Assembly (NCBI GenBank): GCA_017744415.1
Contig: JAGIBJ010000051.1
Location: 106,113-170,112 of the forward strand
DNA: 64,000 bases
Direction: 5' to 3'
From: Solirubrobacteraceae bacterium
GTDB taxonomy: Bacteria; Actinomycetota; Thermoleophilia; Solirubrobacterales; Solirubrobacteraceae
Below, in pieces: positions 53,926 to 62,101 of the stretch; within the stretch, counting starts at the first letter, position 1, and each line of letters opens with the position of its first letter. The position numbers and the translations under genes are program-made. A model generated the notes under the pieces. It did no database searches and was not told the origin of the DNA. It saw nothing but the letters and a program-made list of their open reading frames with translations.

Positions 53926-54666
53926 ATGCACGTGGGAGTCCTCGGAGGAACCGGTGTGGCGGGGAGCGCCACCGTCGCGGCGCTGGAGCGGCGCGGCGAC
54001 GCGGTGCGGGTGCTCAGCCGGCGCAAAGGCTTCGATGTGACCGCTCCTTCGCCGGCGCCACTGGCGGGGCTCGACGCGCTCGTCGACTGCCTCAACCCGT
54101 CGAAGACCACCGCCGCCGCCGCGCGGGCCGTGCTCGTCGACGGGCTGCGCGAGACCCTCGCGATCGCGGTGGGCGTGGGCGTCGGGCACGTAGCCTCCCT
54201 GTCGATCGTCGGGATCGACCACCTCGGCCTCGGCTACTACCGCGTGAAGCTCGAGCAGGAGCAGGTGGTAGCCGAATCCGGGATTCCCGCGACGATCCTG
54301 CGGGCGACCCAGTTCCCGGATCTCTTCGACCTTGCTTGGGGCGCGACGAAACGCCTCGGGGTGATCCCCGCCCCGCGCGGTGCGGTGGCGCCGATCGATC
54401 CGCGCGACGTCGGCGAGCGCCTCGCTGAACTCGTCGAGGCAGGCCCGCCGGCCGACGCCCTCCAGCGCGAGGCGATCCGGGGCCCGCAGGTGGTGGATCT
54501 GCGGCAGGTGGCGCACGACTGGAAGCGCGTGCGCGGCTCACGCCGACCGCTCCTCCCGGTGCCGGCCTTCGGCGCGCTCGGCGCGGTGGCCCGCGGCGAC
54601 CTCGTCGACGAGTCCGCCCCGACCAGCGAGCACGGCTGGGACGCGTGGCTCGCGGCGCACCGATGA
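53926..54666 (+). CDS. NAD(P)-binding atypical SDR (NmrA-like)
   Basis: 246 residues. Rossmann motif GVLGGTGVAGSATVAAL near the start, no Tyr-x3-Lys catalytic pair, VLVDGLRETLAIAVGVGVGHV, and LRATQFPDL. The atypical SDR group includes redox sensors and reductases; function here unknown. ATG 53926. Its stop overlaps the membrane-protein start. Confidence 0.85.
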   Translation: MHVGVLGGTGVAGSATVAALERRGDAVRVLSRRKGFDVTAPSPAPLAGLDALVDCLNPSKTTAAAARAVLVDGLRETLAIAVGVGVGHVASLSIVGIDHLGLGYYRVKLEQEQVVAESGIPATILRATQFPDLFDLAWGATKRLGVIPAPRGAVAPIDPRDVGERLAELVEAGPPADALQREAIRGPQVVDLRQVAHDWKRVRGSRRPLLPVPAFGALGAVARGDLVDESAPTSEHGWDAWLAAHR

Positions 54667-55130
54667 GCTCGGTGTCGCCCACGAAGCACCCTCGGGCGCT
54701 GCGTGCCGTCCTCGCGCTGCTCGCGCTCTCGGCGCTCTTTCCCGGGGCGTTCGCCACGCTCGCGCCCGACGCGTTCTACCGGTCGTTCCCGCTCGGAGGC
54801 GGCGGCTGGGTGGCGCCGCTCGGCCCGCCCTCGGCGCACTTCACGAGCGACGTCGGAGCGTTCTACCTGGCGTTTGCGTTCCTCTTCGCGTGGGCGGCCT
54901 GGCGACCCGTGGCCGCGCTCGTCGTTCCACTGTGCCTCGCCTGGGGCGGCTTCAGCACGCTCCACGCGCTGTGGCACACGTTCCACCTCGAACCGTTCAG
55001 CGCCGCCGACGCGGCCGCGCAGATGGTCTCGCTCGTGCTCGTGCTGATCGGGCCCGCGCTCGCGCTCGTCTTCAGCCGCGAGCGGCCGCCGCGCTGGGCT
55101 CAGCCGCCGGCGGATTCCCAGGCGGCGTAG
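54663..55130 (+). CDS. Four-helix small membrane protein
   Basis: 155 residues, about four membrane segments (AVLALLALSALFPGAFATL, FYLAFAFLFAWAAW, LVVPLCLAWGGFSTLHALWH, QMVSLVLVLIGPALALVF). Family not recognised; possibly DoxX-like by shape. ATG 54663 overlaps the upstream TGA (ATGA). Tail overlaps the end of the convergent ABC-F gene by 31 bp. Confidence 0.75.
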   Translation: MSSVSPTKHPRALRAVLALLALSALFPGAFATLAPDAFYRSFPLGGGGWVAPLGPPSAHFTSDVGAFYLAFAFLFAWAAWRPVAALVVPLCLAWGGFSTLHALWHTFHLEPFSAADAAAQMVSLVLVLIGPALALVFSRERPPRWAQPPADSQAA

Positions 55131-57118
55131 GCCGTGGCCACGCGGGCCTTCGCGGCCTCGTGGCGCTTCGTCGCATCGGGCGCGCGCTTCGGATCGGCCC
55201 AGATGCCGGGATCGGCGAGCTCGTCCTCGATCGTCGCCAGGGCCTCCTCGGCCCGCTCGACCTCACGCTCGAGCTTCGCCAGCTCCTTCGCGCCCGCGCG
55301 GCGTGCGGTCCCGGGCTTGACGCCATTCGAGGGCCCCGCGCCGTTGCCGTTCGTCTTGGGCTTGGGCGCCGAGGCGGCCGGCTTCCCGCTGCCCGAGCCG
55401 TTCGCAGGCTTCGGCTTCGCGGCTGCCGTCGGCGCGGCGCCGCCGTTGCTCTTGCCGGCGCCTTTCGTCCCGGCCTCCGCGGCGCGACGGGCGGCGACGG
55501 CTTCGCGGAGGGCCTTCTTCTCCTCGCGGGAGGTCATGTAGTCGACCCAGTCGCCCATGTGCGAGACGAGCGTGCCGTCTTCGATCGCGACGGTGCGGGT
55601 GCCGACGGCCTCCAGGAGCGCGCGGTCGTGGGTCACGAGGATCACGGCGCCGTCGAAGCTGCGCAGGGCATCCTCGAGCGCCTCGCGGCTCTCGATGTCG
55701 AGGTGGTTGGTCGGCTCGTCGAGGATGAGGATGTTCGCGCCCGAGGCGACGAGCGCCGCGAGACCGAGCCGTTGCCGCTCGCCACCGGAGAGCGAGTGGA
55801 CGTCCTTGTTGACGTCGTCGCCGCTGAAGAGGAACCGGCCGAGCAGCGAGCGGGCCGGGTTCGGGGCCAGACCCGTCTTGCGCTGGCAGGCCTCGAGGAC
55901 CGTGCGAGCGGTGCCGTACTCGATCTCCTCCACGTGCTGCGAGAGGTAGCCGACCTTCACGCCGTGCCCGGTGAGGAGCTTGCCGGCAGCGAGCTCGCGG
56001 CGGCCCGCGAGGGTGGCGACGAGGGTCGTCTTGCCGGCGCCGTTCGGGCCGACGAGCACCACGTGCTCACCGCGCTCGAGGTAGAACTCGGCCCCGCTCA
56101 CGAGCACCTTGCCCGGCACTTCGACACGGCCGTCGGAGAGCTCGTAGATGATCTTGCCCGAGCGCTCGGCCTTGGCGAACTTGAACTCGAGGCCAGCGCC
56201 ATCCTTCGCCTCGGCCTGGACGAGATTGCCCTTCACCTTGTCGAGCTGCTTCGCCCGCGACTGGGCCTGTTTGGCCTTCGTGGCCTTCGCGCCGAACCGG
56301 TTGATGAAGCGCTCCAGGCGAGCGATCTCTTCCTGCTGCTTGGCCATCTGGCGGCTCGTGTTGAGCTCGCGCTGGGCCTTCTCCTTGCGCCACTGGCTCC
56401 ACGTGCCCTTGAAGAAGTAGCCGCGGCCGCCCTCCAGCTCGAGGATCGACGTGCCGACCGCCTCCAGGAACCAGCGGTCGTGGGCCACCATGATCACCGC
56501 CGCGTCGAGGCTCTTGATCGTGTCCTCCAGCCACTCCAGCGACTCGAGATCGAGGTGGTTGGTGGGCTCGTCGAGGAGGAGCACGTCGGGCTCGCTCGCG
56601 AGGGCGCGGGCAAGCGAGGCGCGCGTGAGCTGACCGCCGGAGAACGAGCTGAGCGGCCGCGGGCGGGCCTCGTCGGCGAAGCCGAGCGCCGTGAGCATCT
56701 GACCGGCCCGATCCCGCCACCCGTAGCCGCCGACCGCCTCGAACCGCGCGTAGAGATCGCCGTAGCGCTCAAGGGCGCGCTCGTCGCCCTCGGCCATCTT
56801 CGCCTCGCACTCGGCGAGCTCAGCCTCGAGCTCCAGCTGCACGGTGCAGCCGGAGAGCGCGTAGTCCTCGAGCGAGAGCGTCTGATCGCGCGGCGGACGC
56901 TGATCGTGCAGCGCGATCCGCGCGTTCTTCTCCAGGACGATGTTGCCGCCGTCGTGGGCCTCCTCGCCGGCGAGGATCCGCAGCAGCGTCGTCTTGCCCG
57001 CACCGTTGCGGCCGCCGATCACCATGCGATCACGGCGCTCGAGACTCAGCGAGACCTTGCGGAAGAGGGGCTCGCCGACCATGTCCTTGGCGAGCTCGGA
57101 GGCGATGATGACGGCCAC
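55100..57118 (-). CDS. ABC-F family ATPase
   Basis: 672 residues with two ABC domains (GGRNGAGKTTLLR with FSGGQLTRASLARAL and LLLDEPTNHLD; GPNGAGKTTL with LSGGERQRLGLAALV and LILDEPTNHLD) and a helical linker; no membrane segment. The family works on the ribosome (translation factor or antibiotic protection). A long Ala/Lys/Gly/Pro-rich linker (about 560-610) joins a C-terminal coiled-coil, as in Uup-like members. GTG 57118. Confidence 0.94.
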   Translation of the reverse strand: MAVIIASELAKDMVGEPLFRKVSLSLERRDRMVIGGRNGAGKTTLLRILAGEEAHDGGNIVLEKNARIALHDQRPPRDQTLSLEDYALSGCTVQLELEAELAECEAKMAEGDERALERYGDLYARFEAVGGYGWRDRAGQMLTALGFADEARPRPLSSFSGGQLTRASLARALASEPDVLLLDEPTNHLDLESLEWLEDTIKSLDAAVIMVAHDRWFLEAVGTSILELEGGRGYFFKGTWSQWRKEKAQRELNTSRQMAKQQEEIARLERFINRFGAKATKAKQAQSRAKQLDKVKGNLVQAEAKDGAGLEFKFAKAERSGKIIYELSDGRVEVPGKVLVSGAEFYLERGEHVVLVGPNGAGKTTLVATLAGRRELAAGKLLTGHGVKVGYLSQHVEEIEYGTARTVLEACQRKTGLAPNPARSLLGRFLFSGDDVNKDVHSLSGGERQRLGLAALVASGANILILDEPTNHLDIESREALEDALRSFDGAVILVTHDRALLEAVGTRTVAIEDGTLVSHMGDWVDYMTSREEKKALREAVAARRAAEAGTKGAGKSNGGAAPTAAAKPKPANGSGSGKPAASAPKPKTNGNGAGPSNGVKPGTARRAGAKELAKLEREVERAEEALATIEDELADPGIWADPKRAPDATKRHEAAKARVATAYAAWESAGG

Positions 57119-57179
57119 ACCTCGATGGTAGGGAGGGCCGTGAATCCGCGTTGTCCGGGCCAGCACCGCCGGCAGGCGC

Positions 57180-58169
57180 TCAGGACGTGGCCAGCTTCTT
57201 CTTCAGGTAGGTGACCACCGTCGGCACGATCGCCGGGTGCGCGCGATTGAGACCCTCGGCACCGCCGAACACCGTGCCGTTGAGCCAGAAGTGGTCCTGG
57301 CGCGGGTAGTAGTAGCCCTTGCAGCCGCCGCCGCGCTCCGCCGCCGCCTCGCACGTCTGCTGCGCCCAGCCGAACGGCACGATCGAATCGGCCTCGCCTT
57401 GGAACAGCAGCACGGGCGCATCGGTCTTGTCGTACGCGGCCGTGCAGTCGTACGCCTTCGTCCAGCTGCCGCACTCCAGCCCGGAGATCGCGAACGCCGC
57501 CCCGACCTTCCAGCGCATCGCCGGCGGCGTCGACGCATCGTTGCCACGGATCGCGACCCGCATCGCCGTGATCGCACCCGCCGAGTAGCCGCCGACCGCG
57601 TACCGCGACTTGTCGTTGGTCGCCCCGAGCGTCGCCCGGTGCTTACGGATCCATCGCATCGCCTTGATCGTGTCGAACGCCGCCTCGCTGGCCGCCGGGA
57701 TCAGATCCGCGTCGCTCGCGATGCCCGAGCCGCCGTTTCGATCCGCGGGCACGAGCCGGTACGAGATGCTCGCCGCGAGGAATCCCGCGCGCGCGAGCGC
57801 CTCCCCGACGGTGCGCATCTGCGTGCGATCACCCTCCACGAACCCACCGCCGTGCACGAGCACCACGACCGGCGCGTCCCGCTTCGGAGTCTTCGACGAG
57901 CGGTAGACGTCGAGCGCGTACGGACGGATCCCAGCCTGCGGGTCCAGCGCCGACGCCGTGTGCTGGTAGACGAGCCCCGTCTTCCAGCACGGGCTCGTGC
58001 ACGGCGCCGGATTGTCGAAACCCATCGCGATGTCGACCGGATCGAGCGCCGTCGCCGCGCGGGACTGCACGGCCTGCACCGCCTGCGTGGTGCTCGGCGC
58101 GAGCGTGGCGACCACGGCCGCGATGATCGGCGTCAGCGGCATGAGGCGTCGTCCGCGGGCTCGGATCAC
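57180..58169 (-). CDS. Secreted esterase/lipase-like alpha/beta hydrolase
   Basis: About 329 residues. GTG 58169 overlaps the enoyl-CoA hydratase stop (GTGA) and supplies a basic n-region (RARGRR) to the signal peptide PIIAAVVATLAPSTTQA; ATG 58142 would lack it. Esterase marks: oxyanion VHGGGF, nucleophile GGYSAGA, Asp in QGEADSIVPF and His in YPRQDHFW. Disulfide-like cysteine pairs are seen. Hydrolyses ester substrates outside the cell; which is unknown. Confidence 0.87.
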   Translation of the reverse strand: MIRARGRRLMPLTPIIAAVVATLAPSTTQAVQAVQSRAATALDPVDIAMGFDNPAPCTSPCWKTGLVYQHTASALDPQAGIRPYALDVYRSSKTPKRDAPVVVLVHGGGFVEGDRTQMRTVGEALARAGFLAASISYRLVPADRNGGSGIASDADLIPAASEAAFDTIKAMRWIRKHRATLGATNDKSRYAVGGYSAGAITAMRVAIRGNDASTPPAMRWKVGAAFAISGLECGSWTKAYDCTAAYDKTDAPVLLFQGEADSIVPFGWAQQTCEAAAERGGGCKGYYYPRQDHFWLNGTVFGGAEGLNRAHPAIVPTVVTYLKKKLATS

Positions 58170-58906
58170 CGGCGGGCGCCGCCCGAGGGCAGGCCCGTCG
58201 AGTGGCGCTGGAAGTTCATGAGCAGCTGGTTCTCCTTGAGGGTGCGGCGCTCCGTCTCCTCGAACTCGCGGAACATCGACTTGATGCGGCGCACGTTCGG
58301 GACCGGGCGCGACGCCAGCTGCGTACCGATCTCCACCGCGCGATCGTGGGCGTCGGCCGCCGGCACCACGTCGAACGTGAGGTTGAGGCGCAGCGCCTCC
58401 TCCGGCCCGACCACCGGGCTCGCGAACACCAGGTGCCGCGCCGCCGCCAGGCCCACCAGCGGCGTGAGCCGCCCCGGACCCACCGGCACGCCCAGCAGAC
58501 CGCCGACCCACCGCAGCTTGAGGTTGTCGCCCGCGACGCGCAGGTCGCACGCGGCCGCCATCTCCGCCCCCGCGCCGACCGTGTTGCCGACCATCGCGCA
58601 GATCGTCACCGCCGGGAACGCCTCGAGCGCCGTGTACACCGCCGAGAACTCGTGCATCCGCTCGACGCCACCCTTGTGGTCGAGCACCTCGTTCACGTCC
58701 GCGCCCGCGCACAGCGCCGTCGGATCCGTCGAACTCAGGACCAACGCCGCAAGTCCGTCCTCCGCCTCGAGCTCGGAGAGGTAGGCGATCATCTGCTGCA
58801 GCGACGCGCGATCGAGCGCGCCACGCACCTCAGGACGGTTGATCCGAAGAGCAGCGACACCCTCCGACGGTCGTTCAAGCACCACGGGTTCCACAGTCGG
58901 TAGCAT
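58166..58906 (-). CDS. Enoyl-CoA hydratase/isomerase-family protein
   Basis: 246 residues of the crotonase fold: INRPEVRGALDRASLQQM, the oxyanion GADVN loop, AMVGNTVGAGAEMAAACDLRVA with the second oxyanion site, and a C-terminal helix. The catalytic glutamates of true hydratases are not clearly both present; it could be a decarboxylase or isomerase. The ATG is only 11 bp from a divergent ATG, so the real start may be GTG 58894 or 58885. Confidence 0.87.
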   Translation of the reverse strand: MLPTVEPVVLERPSEGVAALRINRPEVRGALDRASLQQMIAYLSELEAEDGLAALVLSSTDPTALCAGADVNEVLDHKGGVERMHEFSAVYTALEAFPAVTICAMVGNTVGAGAEMAAACDLRVAGDNLKLRWVGGLLGVPVGPGRLTPLVGLAAARHLVFASPVVGPEEALRLNLTFDVVPAADAHDRAVEIGTQLASRPVPNVRRIKSMFREFEETERRTLKENQLLMNFQRHSTGLPSGGARR

Positions 58907-58917
58907 CGCATCCCGAG

Positions 58918-59184
58918 ATGCGCCGAATCACCACTGCCCTCACGACCGCGTTCCTCCTCGTCCTCGGCGAGGCCAGCACCGCGATGGCGCAGGAGAGCGG
59001 CGCCGGCAAGCTCCACGCGACCGAGAAGCTGATCACCGAGTTCGGTCTCGGCCTCATCTTCTTCATCCCCGTCTTCGTCGCGCTCATGAGCTACGGCCAG
59101 GCCAAGCTCGACAAGCGCAAGGACCGCAAGAAGGCCGCCTACCGCAGCAGCAAGGGCGCAGCCGCCTGGCGCGGCGGCTGGTAG
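58918..59184 (+). CDS. Small membrane protein with signal-like N-terminus
   Basis: 88 residues: signal-like RRITTALTTAFLLVLGEASTAMAQE, a short loop, one membrane helix LGLIFFIPVFVALMSYG, then a basic tail ending WRGGW. Family not recognised. Divergent, 11 bp from the enoyl-CoA hydratase start. Confidence 0.65.
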   Translation: MRRITTALTTAFLLVLGEASTAMAQESGAGKLHATEKLITEFGLGLIFFIPVFVALMSYGQAKLDKRKDRKKAAYRSSKGAAAWRGGW

Positions 59185-59314
59185 CAGCGCCTCGCACGCA
59201 CGCTGAGCCACCCGCGAGCCTCAATGGACCAGAGGTCCACCTACGTTCCCGGGCGGCCCATCGCACGCACGATCCACTGCTCCCAGCCACCGCGCTGGTG
59301 ACTTGAAAATGTGA

Positions 59315-59352
59315 GAGGGCCCGCCCGCAGCCTGAGCTGCGGGCGGGCCCTC
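59315..59352 (-). terminator. Terminator of the glycoside-hydrolase-like gene
   Basis: GAGGGCCCGCCCGCAG (59315-59330) and its complement (59337-59352), 16-bp perfect stem with 6-nt loop, 7 nt after the stop at 59360, followed on the minus strand by CATTTTC. Confidence 0.85.
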
Positions 59353-59359
59353 GTCGTTC

Positions 59360-61960
59360 CTAGAACTGCTTGCAGATCATGATGAGCGCCGCTCGAGGCT
59401 TGAGGTATCCGGTGAATCCATCGGATCCCACATATGCGTAGGCGGGCTGAGTGCCACCGGGGACGGTGTTCATGTTCTTGCAGCCCCCCGGCGCCTCTTC
59501 GGTCGGCACCGTGTACGAGACCGTCGAGCCGACGCCCGACTTGCCATCGCCGTTGTAGTAGCTCGGCTCGCTCATCAACACATACACGCGCTGGCCGTCG
59601 CTGCGCTCGAACGCGCGCACCCATAGCCGGTTCCCGTTCGATCCGAGCATGGCGACGCCTCGCCCGGTCGGGTCGGACGGACGGGCCGCCACCACGTTCT
59701 CGGGCGTCGCGTACGGCACACCGACGTTTGACTCCCACAGCGCGCTGGCTTGGGTGCCCGGCACGCCGGGCCAGTTGAGACTGGTTCGGTCGTACTCGCC
59801 GACGGCGTCGCGCGGCGCCTGCGTGATCAGGTGGCCGGCGAGGTTGAACTCCCGGATTCGCTGCGCCACCGGCCCATCCTGCGCGAACACTGCCGGCGTG
59901 TCGGAGACGTCGCTGTACTGGCCCTCGACCTTGCTCTCAGCCACGATCCCCTTGCCGCGATCATGCACGCCGTCGATCCAGCGGAAGATGGTGTCGAGCG
60001 ACCAGTGGTTGGCGCTCGGCCCGACCAGGAGCGACGATCCGACGGTCCCCGGAGGCGCCTGCCCGGAGAACTGCGCGTTCACCCAGAACGAACTCTCGAA
60101 GTTGACGAAGTCCGAGCTGTCGACGACTCGTCGGCCCGCGGTCGTCGGAAGCCCGCCGACTGGGCGCCCGTTCACATCGGTGATGAAGTTGTAGTTCTCC
60201 ACGTTGCGCTGGGTCTGGAACCAAGGCGTGTTCACGAGCAGTTCCTTGCCCGGGATCGCGGCACGGAGTTGTTCGACCATCCCCGCGACAGCATTCGACC
60301 AATCCGTGTCCGTCGGCTTCGTGGTTCCGTTCTTCGTCGTGCAGCCGTTGGCGAGGGTCGTACCCGTGCCGGGTGCCACGAACGGTGCGACGTACGGCGG
60401 AGTGCTTCCCGGTGCAGCACCGGAGAGGGCGCCAACACGGGCTGCGTTCCAGTCCCAGCCACCGACCCAGGTTCCATTGGCGTCCTGCCGGAGATGGTCG
60501 TTCCACTGGATCTGTTTGGTGAGCCCACTGTCGCCAACCTCAAGGTTGACGTTGTCGAGCCAAAGGCCGCGGAAGTTCGTGCCCGATGCCGTGAGCCACG
60601 ACTTGATGCGGTTGACCTGGAACGCGCGGTACGCCGGGTTGAAAATGTTGCCGGCGATCAGCTTGTGCGGCGTTTCACCGTCCTGCGCGTACAGGTAGCC
60701 GCCGTTGGTGTCGTACATCGCCCAGTCCGGATGACACTGCGCGTCAGCGAGGTCGATCGTGTAGAGCTGCGCGTACATCATTCCGCCGCGGTACCAGGTC
60801 GTGGGCGAGCCGTCGCCCTGGAAGATGTGCGTGCGATAGGTCTTGGACTGCATCCAGGTGCGGTTGGCGGGCGGGGTGTCCGCCGGCTTGAACCAGGTCT
60901 TCCATGCGTCATCGCCATCGGTGCGGCCGAAGTAGCGCAGTTGCCCCGGCGTGAAGTTGGCCAGACTCGCACTCGCGGGCTCGGCTGACTCGTCGGGCCG
61001 AGTGCTGGTCCAGGCATCGGGCCCGAAGTTCCACTGGATCGTCGCCGTGTCCGCACCGGGCAGGAACCACTTGGCTCGGTTCGATGCGACCACCATGCCC
61101 GGGGCAGTGGTGGGCGTGCCGGCTGCCGAACTCATCCATAGCGTGAGACCATCGGTGCTGCCGTCGAGCTGGAAGCGCATGGTAGGCGCACCGGTCGGGG
61201 CGCCGAGGACGAGGTAGTACGCGCCTCCGCCACCGGGGTACAGCACCGTCGGCGTGCCGCTCACGACGACATCGCCCATGAACGCCGCGGGCGCGCCGAG
61301 CGCACCGAGCGAGGTAGGGGCATTCGGGAGGCGATAGAGCTGATTCCAGGCGCCGGTGGACGCGCGTTGGCCGACGCCCCAGAGCGTGAAGGTCGAGCCG
61401 TAGTACCGCATGGCCGCGGTCGTCCAAGGTGCGAGCACCCAGCTGGACGCCGCAGTGAGGACGGCGTTCGTCGACGGTGTCCAGCGCTGACGGACGAGCG
61501 TGCCGTTGGCCGAGCTCCGCGAGTTGATGAACACGTCGGCTCCCGCAACCGCCACGGACGGGCCGCCGTTCACCGCCGCCGTCGACACGGTCACCGCCGC
61601 TGCCCATCCACCCGTCGACGTCCATGAGCGGCGTCGCAGCTGCGACGCCGTGGTGATGTAGAAGACATCGAGTGACGTCGCTGCGCGCGAGATGACGGCG
61701 ACATCGGACTGGGGGGCGATGACGTCGCCCGCAAGCACGGCCCATTTGCCCCACCGTCCCGTGGAGAGCGTATGGGTCGCCTGCCGCAATTGGCCCGTCG
61801 TCGGGTCGCGCTGAAACACGTCGATCGTCGTGTTGTCGCGCGACGCTGCGGCAATGAGCGAGGCGTTGGCCATCGAAGGGATCGCGAGGCCGGCGAGCAA
61901 CGACACGATCCCAACCACGAGGAGGCGTCTGAGAACGGACTGGAATTGGCGCGTATGCAT
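59360..61960 (-). CDS. Large secreted putative glycoside hydrolase-like protein
   Basis: 866 residues. Signal peptide (VLRRLLVVGIVSLLAGLAIPSMANA). Residues about 35-330 are beta-rich with repeated short blades, like a propeller (AAASRDNTTIDVFQRD, GGPSVAVAGADVFINS). Residues about 380-760 look like a TIM-barrel of the putative glycosyl-hydrolase (GHL15-like) kind, with FRGLWLDNVNLEVGD carrying the probable acidic residues and KELLVNTPWF. A beta-sandwich-like end follows. Polysaccharide degradation outside the cell is likely. Less GC-extreme codon use than the flanks suggests acquisition. ATG 61960 lies close to a 30-bp palindrome. Confidence 0.75.
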   Translation of the reverse strand: MHTRQFQSVLRRLLVVGIVSLLAGLAIPSMANASLIAAASRDNTTIDVFQRDPTTGQLRQATHTLSTGRWGKWAVLAGDVIAPQSDVAVISRAATSLDVFYITTASQLRRRSWTSTGGWAAAVTVSTAAVNGGPSVAVAGADVFINSRSSANGTLVRQRWTPSTNAVLTAASSWVLAPWTTAAMRYYGSTFTLWGVGQRASTGAWNQLYRLPNAPTSLGALGAPAAFMGDVVVSGTPTVLYPGGGGAYYLVLGAPTGAPTMRFQLDGSTDGLTLWMSSAAGTPTTAPGMVVASNRAKWFLPGADTATIQWNFGPDAWTSTRPDESAEPASASLANFTPGQLRYFGRTDGDDAWKTWFKPADTPPANRTWMQSKTYRTHIFQGDGSPTTWYRGGMMYAQLYTIDLADAQCHPDWAMYDTNGGYLYAQDGETPHKLIAGNIFNPAYRAFQVNRIKSWLTASGTNFRGLWLDNVNLEVGDSGLTKQIQWNDHLRQDANGTWVGGWDWNAARVGALSGAAPGSTPPYVAPFVAPGTGTTLANGCTTKNGTTKPTDTDWSNAVAGMVEQLRAAIPGKELLVNTPWFQTQRNVENYNFITDVNGRPVGGLPTTAGRRVVDSSDFVNFESSFWVNAQFSGQAPPGTVGSSLLVGPSANHWSLDTIFRWIDGVHDRGKGIVAESKVEGQYSDVSDTPAVFAQDGPVAQRIREFNLAGHLITQAPRDAVGEYDRTSLNWPGVPGTQASALWESNVGVPYATPENVVAARPSDPTGRGVAMLGSNGNRLWVRAFERSDGQRVYVLMSEPSYYNGDGKSGVGSTVSYTVPTEEAPGGCKNMNTVPGGTQPAYAYVGSDGFTGYLKPRAALIMICKQF

Positions 61961-61979
61961 CGCGCCGCACCGTAGTGCA

Positions 61980-62009
61980 TCGAGACCTCTATGTACATAG
62001 AGGTCTCGA
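61980..62009. promoter_or_regulatory. 30-bp perfect palindrome before the glycoside-hydrolase-like gene
   Basis: The segment TCGAGACCTCTATGT is followed directly by its own complement, with no spacer. It lies 20 bp upstream of the ATG at 61960 and 93 bp past the ppk stop. A dimeric repressor operator (sugar-responsive LacI/TetR type) is likelier than a terminator, as there is no loop. Confidence 0.6.
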
Positions 62010-62101
62010 CTCGTTGAGCCCGGACTCAAGTGCCAGCCTCACGAAAGACCTTCTGCGACATCCTCCGGCCCGGCGGCGGTGAGACCCGCCGGTTACGGCG
62101 C

